Shown here in pieces: positions 18,053 to 26,630 of a stretch of 64,000 bases of DNA. Numbering within the stretch: position 1 is the stretch's first letter; every line of letters begins with the position of its first letter. The stretch is from positions 1-64,000 of the forward strand of contig JABWBH010000037.1 in the NCBI GenBank assembly GCA_013360585.1, read 5' to 3'. The notes beneath the pieces are model-generated. The model had not been told where the DNA came from, made no database searches, and saw nothing but the letters and a program-made list of their open reading frames with translations. The DNA comes from Phycisphaerae bacterium. Lineage in GTDB: Bacteria; Planctomycetota; Phycisphaerae; UBA1845. The translations under genes were made by a program, and so were the position numbers.

Positions 18053-20056
18053 TTACGGACACGTCACCGTCGTCGTCAGCCCGCACGCCGGCCGGGTCAG
18101 CGCGACCGTGTGATTGCCTCCGCTGAACGGACCGGCGAAGAGCTTCGCCTTGCCGTCGAGCACGCCGAGGTTGAAGGACTGCGCGTCGATCATCACCGTG
18201 ATCGTCTGTCCGTCGAAGCTGTTGTCACGGAACTTGACGACGACCTTGATGTCGCGGTTGTCCTTGCACACGGCGCGGAACTTCTTGACCTTGTCGCACG
18301 GGCACTGTCCGCGGCAGGTCGTGCCTTCGCCGGCGAAGCTGCCGTTGCAGTCGCGCTCGAGAACGATCTCGCAACGAGCGTCATCCACGCAGCAGGCGCC
18401 CGGTTGCGGGCAGGAGTGCGTCCCGCACTCGGTCCCGAAGTTCCAGTTTCCGCCGGCATTGACGCATTCGAGCAGAAGCAGGTCCGCACATGATCCGTCG
18501 TCGAAGCAGCACGCGCCCGGTTGCGGCTCGGAACCGCCCGCGGCCACGACGGCCTCGTAAGCGTCCACGCGGCCGTAGCCGAACGTGTTGTCATTGCCCG
18601 GTGAACCGAGGTCCACCGCCGTCTGCTCCAGGATCGCCTTGATCTCGAAGTGCGCCAGCCCCGGCGCGGCCTCAAGGATCAGCGCCACGGCGCCCGCGAC
18701 GTGCGGCGTCGCCATCGATGTCCCCGACAGGTTGGTGTAACCGTTGCACGGGCTGTGCCGGCAGGACGTCGTATCCACGCCCGGCGCCGAGATCGTCGGC
18801 TTGATGCACCCCGGCGGATGCGGGCAATCACGCCACGGATCGATGTTCTCCCACGTCACCGGTCCGCAGCTCGAAAAACTCGCGATCCGGTCGTTGCAGT
18901 CGGTCGCCCCGACCGTAATCACGTCCGGAACATCGCCCGGCGTGCGGACGTTGTCCGGCGGGTTCCCGCAGCCCTCGTTCCCCGCGGCATAAATCACGAT
19001 TACGCCGGACTGAATGCTGTTCTCGACCACCTCACGCCACGTCCGGCGGTCCGGGTTCACGCTGTGAGGCCAGCCGAGGCTCGCCGTCGTCGCATGCGCG
19101 CCGTTCTCCAGCGCATACTGGTGGCACAGCCAGACCGACAACTCGCCCGAGAAGCTGTTCCAGAACTTCGTCGTCATGATCTGAACGTCCGGCGCCATCC
19201 CCGTCTGTGTACCGTTGGCGCCGTCACCGCCCACCGTTCCGGACACGTGCGTGCCGTGACCGAAATTATCCGAGATGTTCTCACTGCTGCCGTTGCCGTC
19301 GAAGCTCCACCCGTGAACGTCGTCCACGTAACCGTTGCCGTCGTCGTCGATGTCGTTGTTCGCAATCTCGCCCGGGTTCGTCCAGATCTGGTTGCGAAGA
19401 TCCGGGTGATCGATGCAGCAACCCGTGTCGATCACCGCGATCACCGCGTTGCGCCCGGTGATGCCCAGCTCGTTCCACACCCGCGGCGCGCTCATCCGGT
19501 CCACCCCGCATTCCACCGCCAGCGGCTGCGCCTGATTCTCCGACACCTCATACGGCAGCACATCCTCCAGCGGCAGCGCCCGATCCCAGTTCAGGTAATC
19601 CACGTCCTCACGCGCCGCCAGCTTCAGCGCCATCCCGGGCGTCACGCGCGCCCCGATCACGTTCGTGATCCACAGCGCGTGAATGTACTCGCGCCCGACC
19701 TCACCACGCCCCTGGCCTTCGATCAGCGTCGAAAGCACACCCGCCTGCGAGCGGCGCGCCACTCCCTTCAGTACGTCCATCACCGCCCGGCGGCGCGCGT
19801 TCTTGTCCGCGATCAGCCCCGAGAACGCCAGGTCTTCCGGCGTGGCGCGATCCTTCATCACGATCGACACCGGGATCAGCTCGCCCGGCTCCGCGTTCGC
19901 CACCACCGACAGCAGGTCGGCACGCAGCTTGTTGCTCAGGTTCGCCGGAATCCCGTCTTTCGGCAGCGCAGCCGCGAACGCCGAGAACCCGACGCTCGCC
20001 GCCAGCCCCGCACCCAGCACTTGCCTCAACCCTCTCATTGATCTCCCCTTTCCCAA
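18053..20056 (-). CDS. Subtilisin-like (S8) serine protease with Cys repeats and shared C-terminal domain
   Basis: 667 aa; 'AVIDTGCCIDHPDL', 'FGHGTHVSGTVGG', 'LSGTSMATPHVAGAVALI'; two 'PGACC.DD..C' repeats; C-terminal 'KVKKFRAVCKDNRDIKVVVKF...TVTCP'. Confidence 0.92.
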   Translation of the reverse strand: MGKGRSMRGLRQVLGAGLAASVGFSAFAAALPKDGIPANLSNKLRADLLSVVANAEPGELIPVSIVMKDRATPEDLAFSGLIADKNARRRAVMDVLKGVARRSQAGVLSTLIEGQGRGEVGREYIHALWITNVIGARVTPGMALKLAAREDVDYLNWDRALPLEDVLPYEVSENQAQPLAVECGVDRMSAPRVWNELGITGRNAVIAVIDTGCCIDHPDLRNQIWTNPGEIANNDIDDDGNGYVDDVHGWSFDGNGSSENISDNFGHGTHVSGTVGGDGANGTQTGMAPDVQIMTTKFWNSFSGELSVWLCHQYALENGAHATTASLGWPHSVNPDRRTWREVVENSIQSGVIVIYAAGNEGCGNPPDNVRTPGDVPDVITVGATDCNDRIASFSSCGPVTWENIDPWRDCPHPPGCIKPTISAPGVDTTSCRHSPCNGYTNLSGTSMATPHVAGAVALILEAAPGLAHFEIKAILEQTAVDLGSPGNDNTFGYGRVDAYEAVVAAGGSEPQPGACCFDDGSCADLLLLECVNAGGNWNFGTECGTHSCPQPGACCVDDARCEIVLERDCNGSFAGEGTTCRGQCPCDKVKKFRAVCKDNRDIKVVVKFRDNSFDGQTITVMIDAQSFNLGVLDGKAKLFAGPFSGGNHTVALTRPACGLTTTVTCP

Positions 20057-20239
20057 AGCATGTCCGGAACCCTTGAGGATGACGGCGCCGCGTCCCCCTT
20101 GACTTGCGCAGCGCCGACCAAGGGTCGGCAGGAATCCCCTCGCCCGTGCAGACCGCTCGACCTCCCCCCTCGGGAAATTCAGGTCAAGCCTCGCACGGAC
20201 CCCGACATTGTACCGCGCGGTCCAGCCGCACCCAACCCG

Positions 20240-21982
20240 TTACGGGCGGGCTTCCACCACGAAATCCGACACGACCTCCGGAACCAGCGTCGGATCGAGA
20301 ATGTCCCGCCGGTAGGCCTCCACGCCGTACGTGGTCACCCGCAACCGCTGCGTGTCGCGATCCACCTGGAACTCCGTCCACCCGAACATGTTGACCGAAA
20401 AATACCCCCCGGAAAGGAGCGTCGCCGGAATGTTCGAATCCTGAAGCCCGATCGGGTCATATCCGAAAAGCGCCAGCAGGCCGTTCAGCGCGTCCTCGAT
20501 GAAACCGTCCTTCAGACTTCGCGGAAGCTCGTCATAATAAATCCGGATGTTCGGCTCAAGGATACCGAGCTGGATCGCCTGATCCACGATGACCGACCCC
20601 AGCACCGGATCAAACGCCACCGCGCCCGTCGTGACCTCCCAGCTTTCCACCGGAATCTGCGGTCCGAGAAGGTCATCCGTGTACGTCAGGTTGTTGACGA
20701 TCGTGCCGTGAATGTCCGCCGCGATGAACACCACGTTGCGGATGTCTTCGTCGCGAATCATCCGCAGCAACGTCGCCCGCTCCTCCGCATACCCCTCGTA
20801 CCGGTCCGACGAGAGGATCGGTCCGAGGTTCTGGATCGGCTCGGGGATCAGCACGAACTTCCACGTGACGCCGCGCCGGTGCGCGTCGCGCAGATCACGC
20901 TGAAGGTCGCTGAACTGCTCCGCCCCCAGCATCGTGCGGTCACGCTGCAGCGACACCAGCAGGAAATACGTCGTGCTCAGCGGATCCTCCAGATTCACCT
21001 CCCAGTCGAGGTTCATATCCCGGAAGCTCCGCGCATCCAGCAGGAAGACCGCCGCGTCACGTCCGAACGTGCGATAACGGTAGAGCTTTCGCTTGCCCGC
21101 GGTCCGGCAGTCGCCCGTGTCCCCGTAATACTCGTCGCGGATCGGATGATAATCCTGAAACGCGCGCAGACCGCCCTCAAAGAACACCGTCTCGTTGATG
21201 TATTCTCCGGTCAGCCCGAACAACGGATGCGTCCACGGCGCCGCCCCGCCCGCGAAGTTGTCCGTCACCTCGTGATCGTCGATCGTCGCGAACCACGCCG
21301 TCGAGGCCCGCAGCTCCGCCAGCGAGTTCAGACCCAGAAACGGCGAGTACACCTCGGCGTACTTGAGGCGAAACTGGCTCAGCCGCGTTGCCTGCGCCAC
21401 GCCGATCAGCGCGGGCGACTCGTAATCCGCGTAGATCGTGTCCCCCATCGCCACGAAGAAATCCAGATCCCGCCCGGCCGCATTGCGGATCGACGGATAC
21501 GGCGCGAGGTCGCCGCGCCAGTCTCCCGAGACGCCGAAGCGAAGCCCGTGAAAATCCGCGTCCCCGTGCGCCGTGCGGAACCGCCCCAGCGCCCGTCCCC
21601 CGCCCGCGTCCGTCACGCGCGTGTAATACTGCGTCCCGGCCGAAAGCCCCGCCGCTTCAACCTTCACGGGAACCAGCGGATCGCTGATCGTCCGCTCGAA
21701 CCGCATCGCGCCGGCGAACTGCGGGTCCGTCGAAAGCTCGATCACCACCGGACCTCGCGAGGCCCCCCGCGCCCAGATCACCGCGGAATCCTCCGACACG
21801 TCCCCCGCCGCCGCCTGCGTTTGCGGCGGAATCGATCGCGGCGTCCCGCATCGCACGCACAAAAGCGCCGCGACCGCAAGCCCCAGCCGCGCCCGCCTAC
21901 CGATCGTCCCGCTCCACCCACAACTCATTTCGACGCGCATACGACCTCGCATCAGATTCGATCTGCGCAGCCTGGCGGTCAT
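20240..21982 (-). CDS. phoD: PhoD-like alkaline phosphatase/phosphodiesterase
   Basis: 580 aa; 'FGVSGDWRGDLAPYPSIRNAAGRDLDFFVAMGDTIYADY', 'TIDDHEVTDNFAGG', 'VFIAADIHGT'. Confidence 0.87.
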   Translation of the reverse strand: MTARLRRSNLMRGRMRVEMSCGWSGTIGRRARLGLAVAALLCVRCGTPRSIPPQTQAAAGDVSEDSAVIWARGASRGPVVIELSTDPQFAGAMRFERTISDPLVPVKVEAAGLSAGTQYYTRVTDAGGGRALGRFRTAHGDADFHGLRFGVSGDWRGDLAPYPSIRNAAGRDLDFFVAMGDTIYADYESPALIGVAQATRLSQFRLKYAEVYSPFLGLNSLAELRASTAWFATIDDHEVTDNFAGGAAPWTHPLFGLTGEYINETVFFEGGLRAFQDYHPIRDEYYGDTGDCRTAGKRKLYRYRTFGRDAAVFLLDARSFRDMNLDWEVNLEDPLSTTYFLLVSLQRDRTMLGAEQFSDLQRDLRDAHRRGVTWKFVLIPEPIQNLGPILSSDRYEGYAEERATLLRMIRDEDIRNVVFIAADIHGTIVNNLTYTDDLLGPQIPVESWEVTTGAVAFDPVLGSVIVDQAIQLGILEPNIRIYYDELPRSLKDGFIEDALNGLLALFGYDPIGLQDSNIPATLLSGGYFSVNMFGWTEFQVDRDTQRLRVTTYGVEAYRRDILDPTLVPEVVSDFVVEARP

Positions 21983-22196
21983 CCTGCCGACGCTGCATTC
22001 GAATCCCCGCGATCAGCATCGCCGCTCCGCTCAGGAAGGCAAGCATTGAGTACGCCGGCGCGAAGAACAACAGCAAAACGCCTGACACGATCGTTAACCC
22101 TCCGACGATCATCAGCAGCGTCTGAAGCGGAAGGAAGATCAGCCCGAGCAGGATGATCGTCATCGGAACCACGATCGGGAGCACGTATACAAGCAC
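21897..22196 (-). CDS. Small membrane protein
   Basis: GTG start at 22196 preceded by AAGGAG; 'VLPIVVPMTIILLGLIFLPLQTLLMIVGGLTIVSGVLLLFF'; C-terminus overlaps the phoD-like gene start. Confidence 0.6.
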   Translation of the reverse strand: MLVYVLPIVVPMTIILLGLIFLPLQTLLMIVGGLTIVSGVLLLFFAPAYSMLAFLSGAAMLIAGIRMQRRQDDRQAAQIESDARSYARRNELWVERDDR

Positions 22197-22211
22197 GGGA
22201 AAACTCCTTGC

Positions 22212-22580
22212 ATGCGACAAGTGATCCTGCACACGCCCGTCATGATACCGCTCTCACACGCCTACATGAACTTCGGTTGCGCGGAAACGCATCTCTGCAA
22301 ACTTGCACGAGGAGGCCGGATTCACCGGTCCTCCTTGGACGGCGACTTCATTGCCGAGGTGCAGGTTCGGCTCAACTCGGGGAAGGACACTTCGTCGTAC
22401 TTCCGCTACCTCACCCCGGACAACGAGAATCGGGCCGGGCTTCAGGGGTCTTTTTCGGGGGCCGTCCTGCTGAAAAAGAGGCACAAGGGGAAGCTGACGA
22501 CGCTGGATTCGTCGGGGGTGTTTCCTCTTGATCCGGACGTGCTTCGTGTCAAATGCGTGGGTTCCGCGCTGGAAGTGTGA
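22212..22580 (+). CDS. Hypothetical protein
   Basis: 122 aa with protein-like composition ('RSSLDGDFIAEVQVRLNSGKDTSSYFRYLTPDNENRAGLQGSFSGAVLLKKRHKG'); start uncertain. Confidence 0.4.
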   Translation: MRQVILHTPVMIPLSHAYMNFGCAETHLCKLARGGRIHRSSLDGDFIAEVQVRLNSGKDTSSYFRYLTPDNENRAGLQGSFSGAVLLKKRHKGKLTTLDSSGVFPLDPDVLRVKCVGSALEV

Positions 22581-22910
22581 CGTCATCCCGAGAGAACGCC
22601 CGGGGCGCCGACGCCTTCGGCGACGGAAAGGGATTCTCGGCTGGGGTGGGATCCGGGCCGATCATCCTTCCGAAGCCGCGCCCGTAAGGATGCATGCTTC
22701 TCGGGTCTTTCACGCGGCTTTTTAAGCAGCGCGCAAGAGCCGGCAGGCGAGCAGGAGCCTGGTTGTAATCATTGAAACAAAGATGATCATGATCGACTGA
22801 TGAAGCGGCTGGACGGGCGGCGACGTTAGAGGTCGTCTGCGGGGAGTCCGATGAGATACCGTGGAAACGTAATCATCGCGTTAGAGGCGCTGCCACGCTA
22901 GGCTAGCCGC

Positions 22911-25091
22911 ATGACCCGCGACGACATCTGCTCGGCATTTCTGGATCGCCTCAGCGTCTCGCCTTATCCTTTCCAGGAGGAGGCGCTGCTCGCGTGGTTC
23001 AGCGACGCGGAGGGCGTGCTCGTCACCGCGCCGACCGGGATGGGCAAGACGCTCATCGCCGAAGCCGCCATCTACGAGGCCCTGACGACGCGCAAGCGCC
23101 TTTATTACACGACGCCGCTGATCGCGCTGACCGACCAGAAATTCCGCGAGTTTCAGGGCAAGGCCGAGGCGTGGGGCTTCTCCCGCGACGACGTCGGCCT
23201 GATCACCGGCAACCGCAAGGTCAACCCGAACGCCGTCGTCCGCGTGGTGGTCGCGGAGATCCTTCTGAATCACCTGCTGTCCGGCGAGGAGAACTTCGAC
23301 GAGGTCAGCGGCGTGGTGATGGACGAATTTCACTACTTCAACGACTTCGAGCGCGGGACGGTCTGGGAGCTGTCGCTGGTGCTGCTGCCGCGGAACGTGC
23401 GCCTGATGCTGCTGTCCGCCACGGTGGGCAACGCTCCGGAGTTCGTCTCGTGGCTGAAAAAAGAGCACGGGCGGTCGGTTGCGCTGGTGCGGACGGATGA
23501 GCGCCGCGTGCCGCTGGAATACGTCTGGGTCGGCGACAAGCTCCTGACCGAGCTGCTGCCCGAGATGGTCACCGGCGATGATGCGACGCAGCGGTCCCCG
23601 GCGCTGGTGTTTTGCTTCAATCGTGACGAATGCTGGGAGATCGCGGAGGTGATGAAGGGGCTGGCACTCGTCGGGGCGGAGGCGCGGGCCCAGATCGAGG
23701 CGTCGCTGCCCGCGGAGGAGTTCTCCGACGGCGTGGGTCCGAAGCTGCGGCAGATGCTCATCCGCGGCGTCGGCGTACATCACGCGGGCGTGCTGCCGAA
23801 ATACAAGGAACTCATCGAGGATCTCTTCCTGCGCAAACTCGTCCCCTTCGTTATCTGCACGGAAACGCTCGCCGCGGGCATCAACCTTCCGGCCAGGTCC
23901 GTCGTCCTCAGCACGCTCCTGAAAGGACCGCCGCGCGAGCGGAAGCTCATCTTCCCCTCGGCGGCGCACCAGATGTTCGGCCGCGCGGGCCGACCTCAGT
24001 TCGACAAAAAGGGCTACGTCTACGCCGTCGCGCACGAGGACGACGCCCGCATTGCAAAGTGGAAAAAGAAATACGACCAGATCGACCCGAAGTCGAAGGA
24101 TCCGGGCATCCTCCGGGCGAAGAAAGACCTCGAACGCAAACGCCCGACGCGACGCACGAACGAGCAATACTGGACGGAAGGACAGTTCAAGACGCTCATC
24201 GCCGCCGGTCCCGGGAAACTCGCCTCGCGCTCGATGATTCCGTATCAGGTGCTCGTGTTCCTGCTGCGGCGCGATGCGTCGCTGTCGCGCGTCCGCGAGT
24301 TCCTCGGCAAGCGGTTCAACACCCCCGACCAGATCGAGAGTTTCCAGCGGCAGCTTGATCATATGATCGGCAACCTCGCGGCGATGGGCTTCGTCGAACT
24401 CGACGCCGACGCGGCGCACGTGCGTCTTACCGATCGGATCGCCGAGCTGGCGCTGTTCCGCAGCATCGACCCGTTGTACGCCGTGTTCCTGTGCGGAATG
24501 CTGAACACCGCGGATTTCACGGAGAAGCTGCTCGCCCTGGAATCCGTCCTGCCGCTGCCGCCGTCGATCGAGCGGACGATCTTTCCGCCGGAGGATCTGC
24601 CCCCCGGTCCGCTCGAGACGAACGAGCTTCGCCCGCTGATGATCCAGTTGGGCGTCATCGTCGCCGGCATGGCGCCGAAGGAGGACGTCGAGGAAGAGCG
24701 CCGCGGACACGCGATGTGGGAGGACGAGCCGCCCCCCCGCCCCCCCGTCTTCGCTGAAATGCTCAAACTCGCGTTTGACGCGAAGCTGCCCTCGCCGGAG
24801 GACATCCTCGTTCAGCCGAAGTGGGCCGCTGGTGGCGTCTTCACCCTCGAAAACAGCTTCTTCAAATACATCAAGAACCGCGGACTCGAGAAGCAGGAGG
24901 GTCTCATCCTGCGTCACCTCCTGCGCCTCGTCATCCTCGCCGGCGAGTTCAAGGAGAAAACGCAGGATCCGCACTACGCCGAAATCGCCGACCGCGCCAC
25001 CCGTGCCGCTCAGCAGGTCGACCCGCGCTACACCGACCGCTTCCTCGCCGAAGCCGTGCAGGCCAAGGCCCTGGCGATCACCCCGACATAG
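22911..25091 (+). CDS. DEAD/DEAH-box (Ski2-like) helicase
   Basis: 726 aa; 'VTAPTGMGKTLIAEAAIYEAL', 'VVMDEFHYFND', 'LLSATVGNAPEF', 'VCTETLAAGINLPARSVVL', 'HQMFGRAGRPQFD'. Confidence 0.9.
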   Translation: MTRDDICSAFLDRLSVSPYPFQEEALLAWFSDAEGVLVTAPTGMGKTLIAEAAIYEALTTRKRLYYTTPLIALTDQKFREFQGKAEAWGFSRDDVGLITGNRKVNPNAVVRVVVAEILLNHLLSGEENFDEVSGVVMDEFHYFNDFERGTVWELSLVLLPRNVRLMLLSATVGNAPEFVSWLKKEHGRSVALVRTDERRVPLEYVWVGDKLLTELLPEMVTGDDATQRSPALVFCFNRDECWEIAEVMKGLALVGAEARAQIEASLPAEEFSDGVGPKLRQMLIRGVGVHHAGVLPKYKELIEDLFLRKLVPFVICTETLAAGINLPARSVVLSTLLKGPPRERKLIFPSAAHQMFGRAGRPQFDKKGYVYAVAHEDDARIAKWKKKYDQIDPKSKDPGILRAKKDLERKRPTRRTNEQYWTEGQFKTLIAAGPGKLASRSMIPYQVLVFLLRRDASLSRVREFLGKRFNTPDQIESFQRQLDHMIGNLAAMGFVELDADAAHVRLTDRIAELALFRSIDPLYAVFLCGMLNTADFTEKLLALESVLPLPPSIERTIFPPEDLPPGPLETNELRPLMIQLGVIVAGMAPKEDVEEERRGHAMWEDEPPPRPPVFAEMLKLAFDAKLPSPEDILVQPKWAAGGVFTLENSFFKYIKNRGLEKQEGLILRHLLRLVILAGEFKEKTQDPHYAEIADRATRAAQQVDPRYTDRFLAEAVQAKALAITPT

Positions 25092-25125
25092 ACGCGGTTG
25101 CGACCCGAACCGCGCCCGCCTGTCC

Positions 25126-25231
25126 TTAACAGCCCGTTGAAAAAGGGGTGCGCCTCCCTCCGGGAGGCGAATGTCATCGGGAAAAACCGGTATCACAAAA
25201 ACCGATCCCGGGTTCTTCAGCGGGCCGTTAA
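25126..25231. mobile_element. MITE-like element with 16-bp terminal inverted repeats
   Basis: TTAACAGCCCGTTGAA (25126-25141) versus reverse complement of TTCAGCGGGCCGTTAA (25216-25231), 14/16 match; internal hairpin CGCCTCCC/GGGAGGCG at 25151-25169. Confidence 0.5.
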
Positions 25232-25294
25232 CGGCGCGAAGATAGGTCAAGAGCAAAAAGGCGTTCTTAATTCCGCCCTGTCCCGGAGGGCTGA

Positions 25295-25711
25295 AGCGGC
25301 GTCACAAAAGGACGCCGACGCTCCGACGTCTTTTTCCTCGAGGACGCGGGCATGCGCAGCGACGCGGCGCTGCAACGCACGGGGCGCGCGAAGGATCGGA
25401 CGCCCATCGCAGCCGCCAGCGGCAGGCGGCAGTCGGTCAACGCCATCTCTGCGGTCCAGGCGCGCCGCGCGTTCCGGTGCAAGCGGTGCACCAGGCGACG
25501 AAACGCGGCGCAGTTCACTGGTTTCCTGAAGAATCCGATGAAACCCCACCGTCGGCCGGTGTTTCCGGTGGCGGACGGGCGCCCGGCGCACATCGCCGGG
25601 GTTGCGGCAGCACCTGTGCAGAAGCTCAAAGGAAAGCAGGAACTGCACTTTTTTCCCGACCGCGCCCCGGATCTGAACCCGGAGGAGTTTGCGGGGTATC
25701 ATCATGTTCAA
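25295..25711 (+). pseudogene. IS630-family (DDE) transposase remnant
   Basis: 'DVFFLEDAGMRSDAALQRTGRAKDRTPIAAASGRRQSVNAISAVQ...NAAQFTGFLKNPMKPHRRPVFPVADGRPAH...KLKGKQELHFFPDRAPDLNPEEF' contains the three IS630 DDE blocks; no N-terminal HTH in frame. Confidence 0.8.
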
Positions 25712-25969
25712 TCCGCCAGGCAAAGCCCTTCTCGTTCATGTTTCTCACTTCCTGCCAGCCCTGATCCTTCTCGATCGGGAACCGAAGGGGTCGCGAAACT
25801 CTGCTCGCTTTTCCTCGCGGGCGCCCCCCCCGGCGAACTGACGATCAAGCGGACAGGTCGATTCCGCCGATGATAGCCCCAACGATTGACCGATCGCAGA
25901 GGCGTCGGCAGGGATGCGGACCGGGAAAGCGCGGCGCGGCGCCGGGACCGGTCCGACGGAGGCGGAATT

Positions 25970-26053
25970 ATGTTTGATTTCATTGCCTGGGTGGCGACGG
26001 TGTTCGGGTTGATCTACATTCTGTTCATGGGCGGTCTGGTTCAGACTGCGTAG
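25970..26053 (+). CDS. Small hydrophobic peptide A (27 aa)
   Basis: ATG preceded by GGAGG; MFDFIAWVATVFGLIYILFMGGLVQTA*. Confidence 0.55.
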   Translation: MFDFIAWVATVFGLIYILFMGGLVQTA

Positions 26054-26099
26054 GTAGATGAGGTCGGACGGTGGGGCGGGCGACGGCGCGGCGATCGAA

Positions 26100-26158
26100 C
26101 CGCCGCGGATCCGATGATACGCGTTCAGTTTCGCGGGTCTTCCCCTCATCCGCGGCGG
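26100..26158. repeat. Inverted repeat upstream of small peptide B
   Basis: CCGCCGCGGAT (26100-26110) and ATCCGCGGCGG (26148-26158), 11-bp perfect, 37-nt loop. Confidence 0.6.
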
Positions 26159-26291
26159 ATTCGGGATCCTGCCGGGGCCGTGACGGGAGGGACTTCCGGT
26201 GCGCTCTTCGCTAACCCTGAATCGCCCGGAAATCGGCGGATCGGTGGCCGAAGCCGCAGCATTCGGAACACCGGGATTAAGGAGAAAAAAC

Positions 26292-26375
26292 ATGGATGGA
26301 TTAGTGCTCGCACTGGCCGGTCTCGTGCTTGCGGTTCTGTTCGGGCTGATCGACGTGCTGATTCAGACGAGCTAA
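26292..26375 (+). CDS. Small hydrophobic peptide B (27 aa)
   Basis: ATG preceded by AAGGAG; MDGLVLALAGLVLAVLFGLIDVLIQTS*. Confidence 0.6.
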   Translation: MDGLVLALAGLVLAVLFGLIDVLIQTS

Positions 26376-26397
26376 GCCGTAGCAGTCCGCCGTCAGC

Positions 26398-26421
26398 AGC
26401 CCGTTTTTCAACGGGCGGCTG
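26398..26421. repeat. IS-end-like hairpin CAGCCCGTTTTTCAACGGGCGGCTG
   Basis: GCCCG/CGGGC stem; TTTTTCAACGGGC at 26404-26416 is a 13-bp perfect inverted match to 25132-25144. Confidence 0.55.
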
Positions 26422-26630
26422 GGGCAGGCAACCTCTCCGTGACAACGACCCGGGTTGCAATGCGCGCGTGCTTTGCAGTTTCGCGAGGATTCCGCCCCCT
26501 TTCAGCAACTCTGAGTGCCTCGCGGCTGAAGGGGATCACAGGCAGGGCCGATCCCCGCGTTGCCGTTACCGAGCCGGCACGTTGATGTTCCGGACCCTGA
26601 TTCAGCCCGCCCGCCGTTGTGTTGTATTCT

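Noticed and set aside
20060-22156. 698-aa plus-strand ORF
   Set aside because: Antisense to the PhoD-like gene; low-complexity Arg/His/Pro composition
22881-25256. 791-aa minus-strand ORF longer than the helicase ORF
   Set aside because: Antisense to a gene with all Ski2-like helicase motifs; Arg/Gln/His-rich translation typical of antisense frames in high-GC DNA
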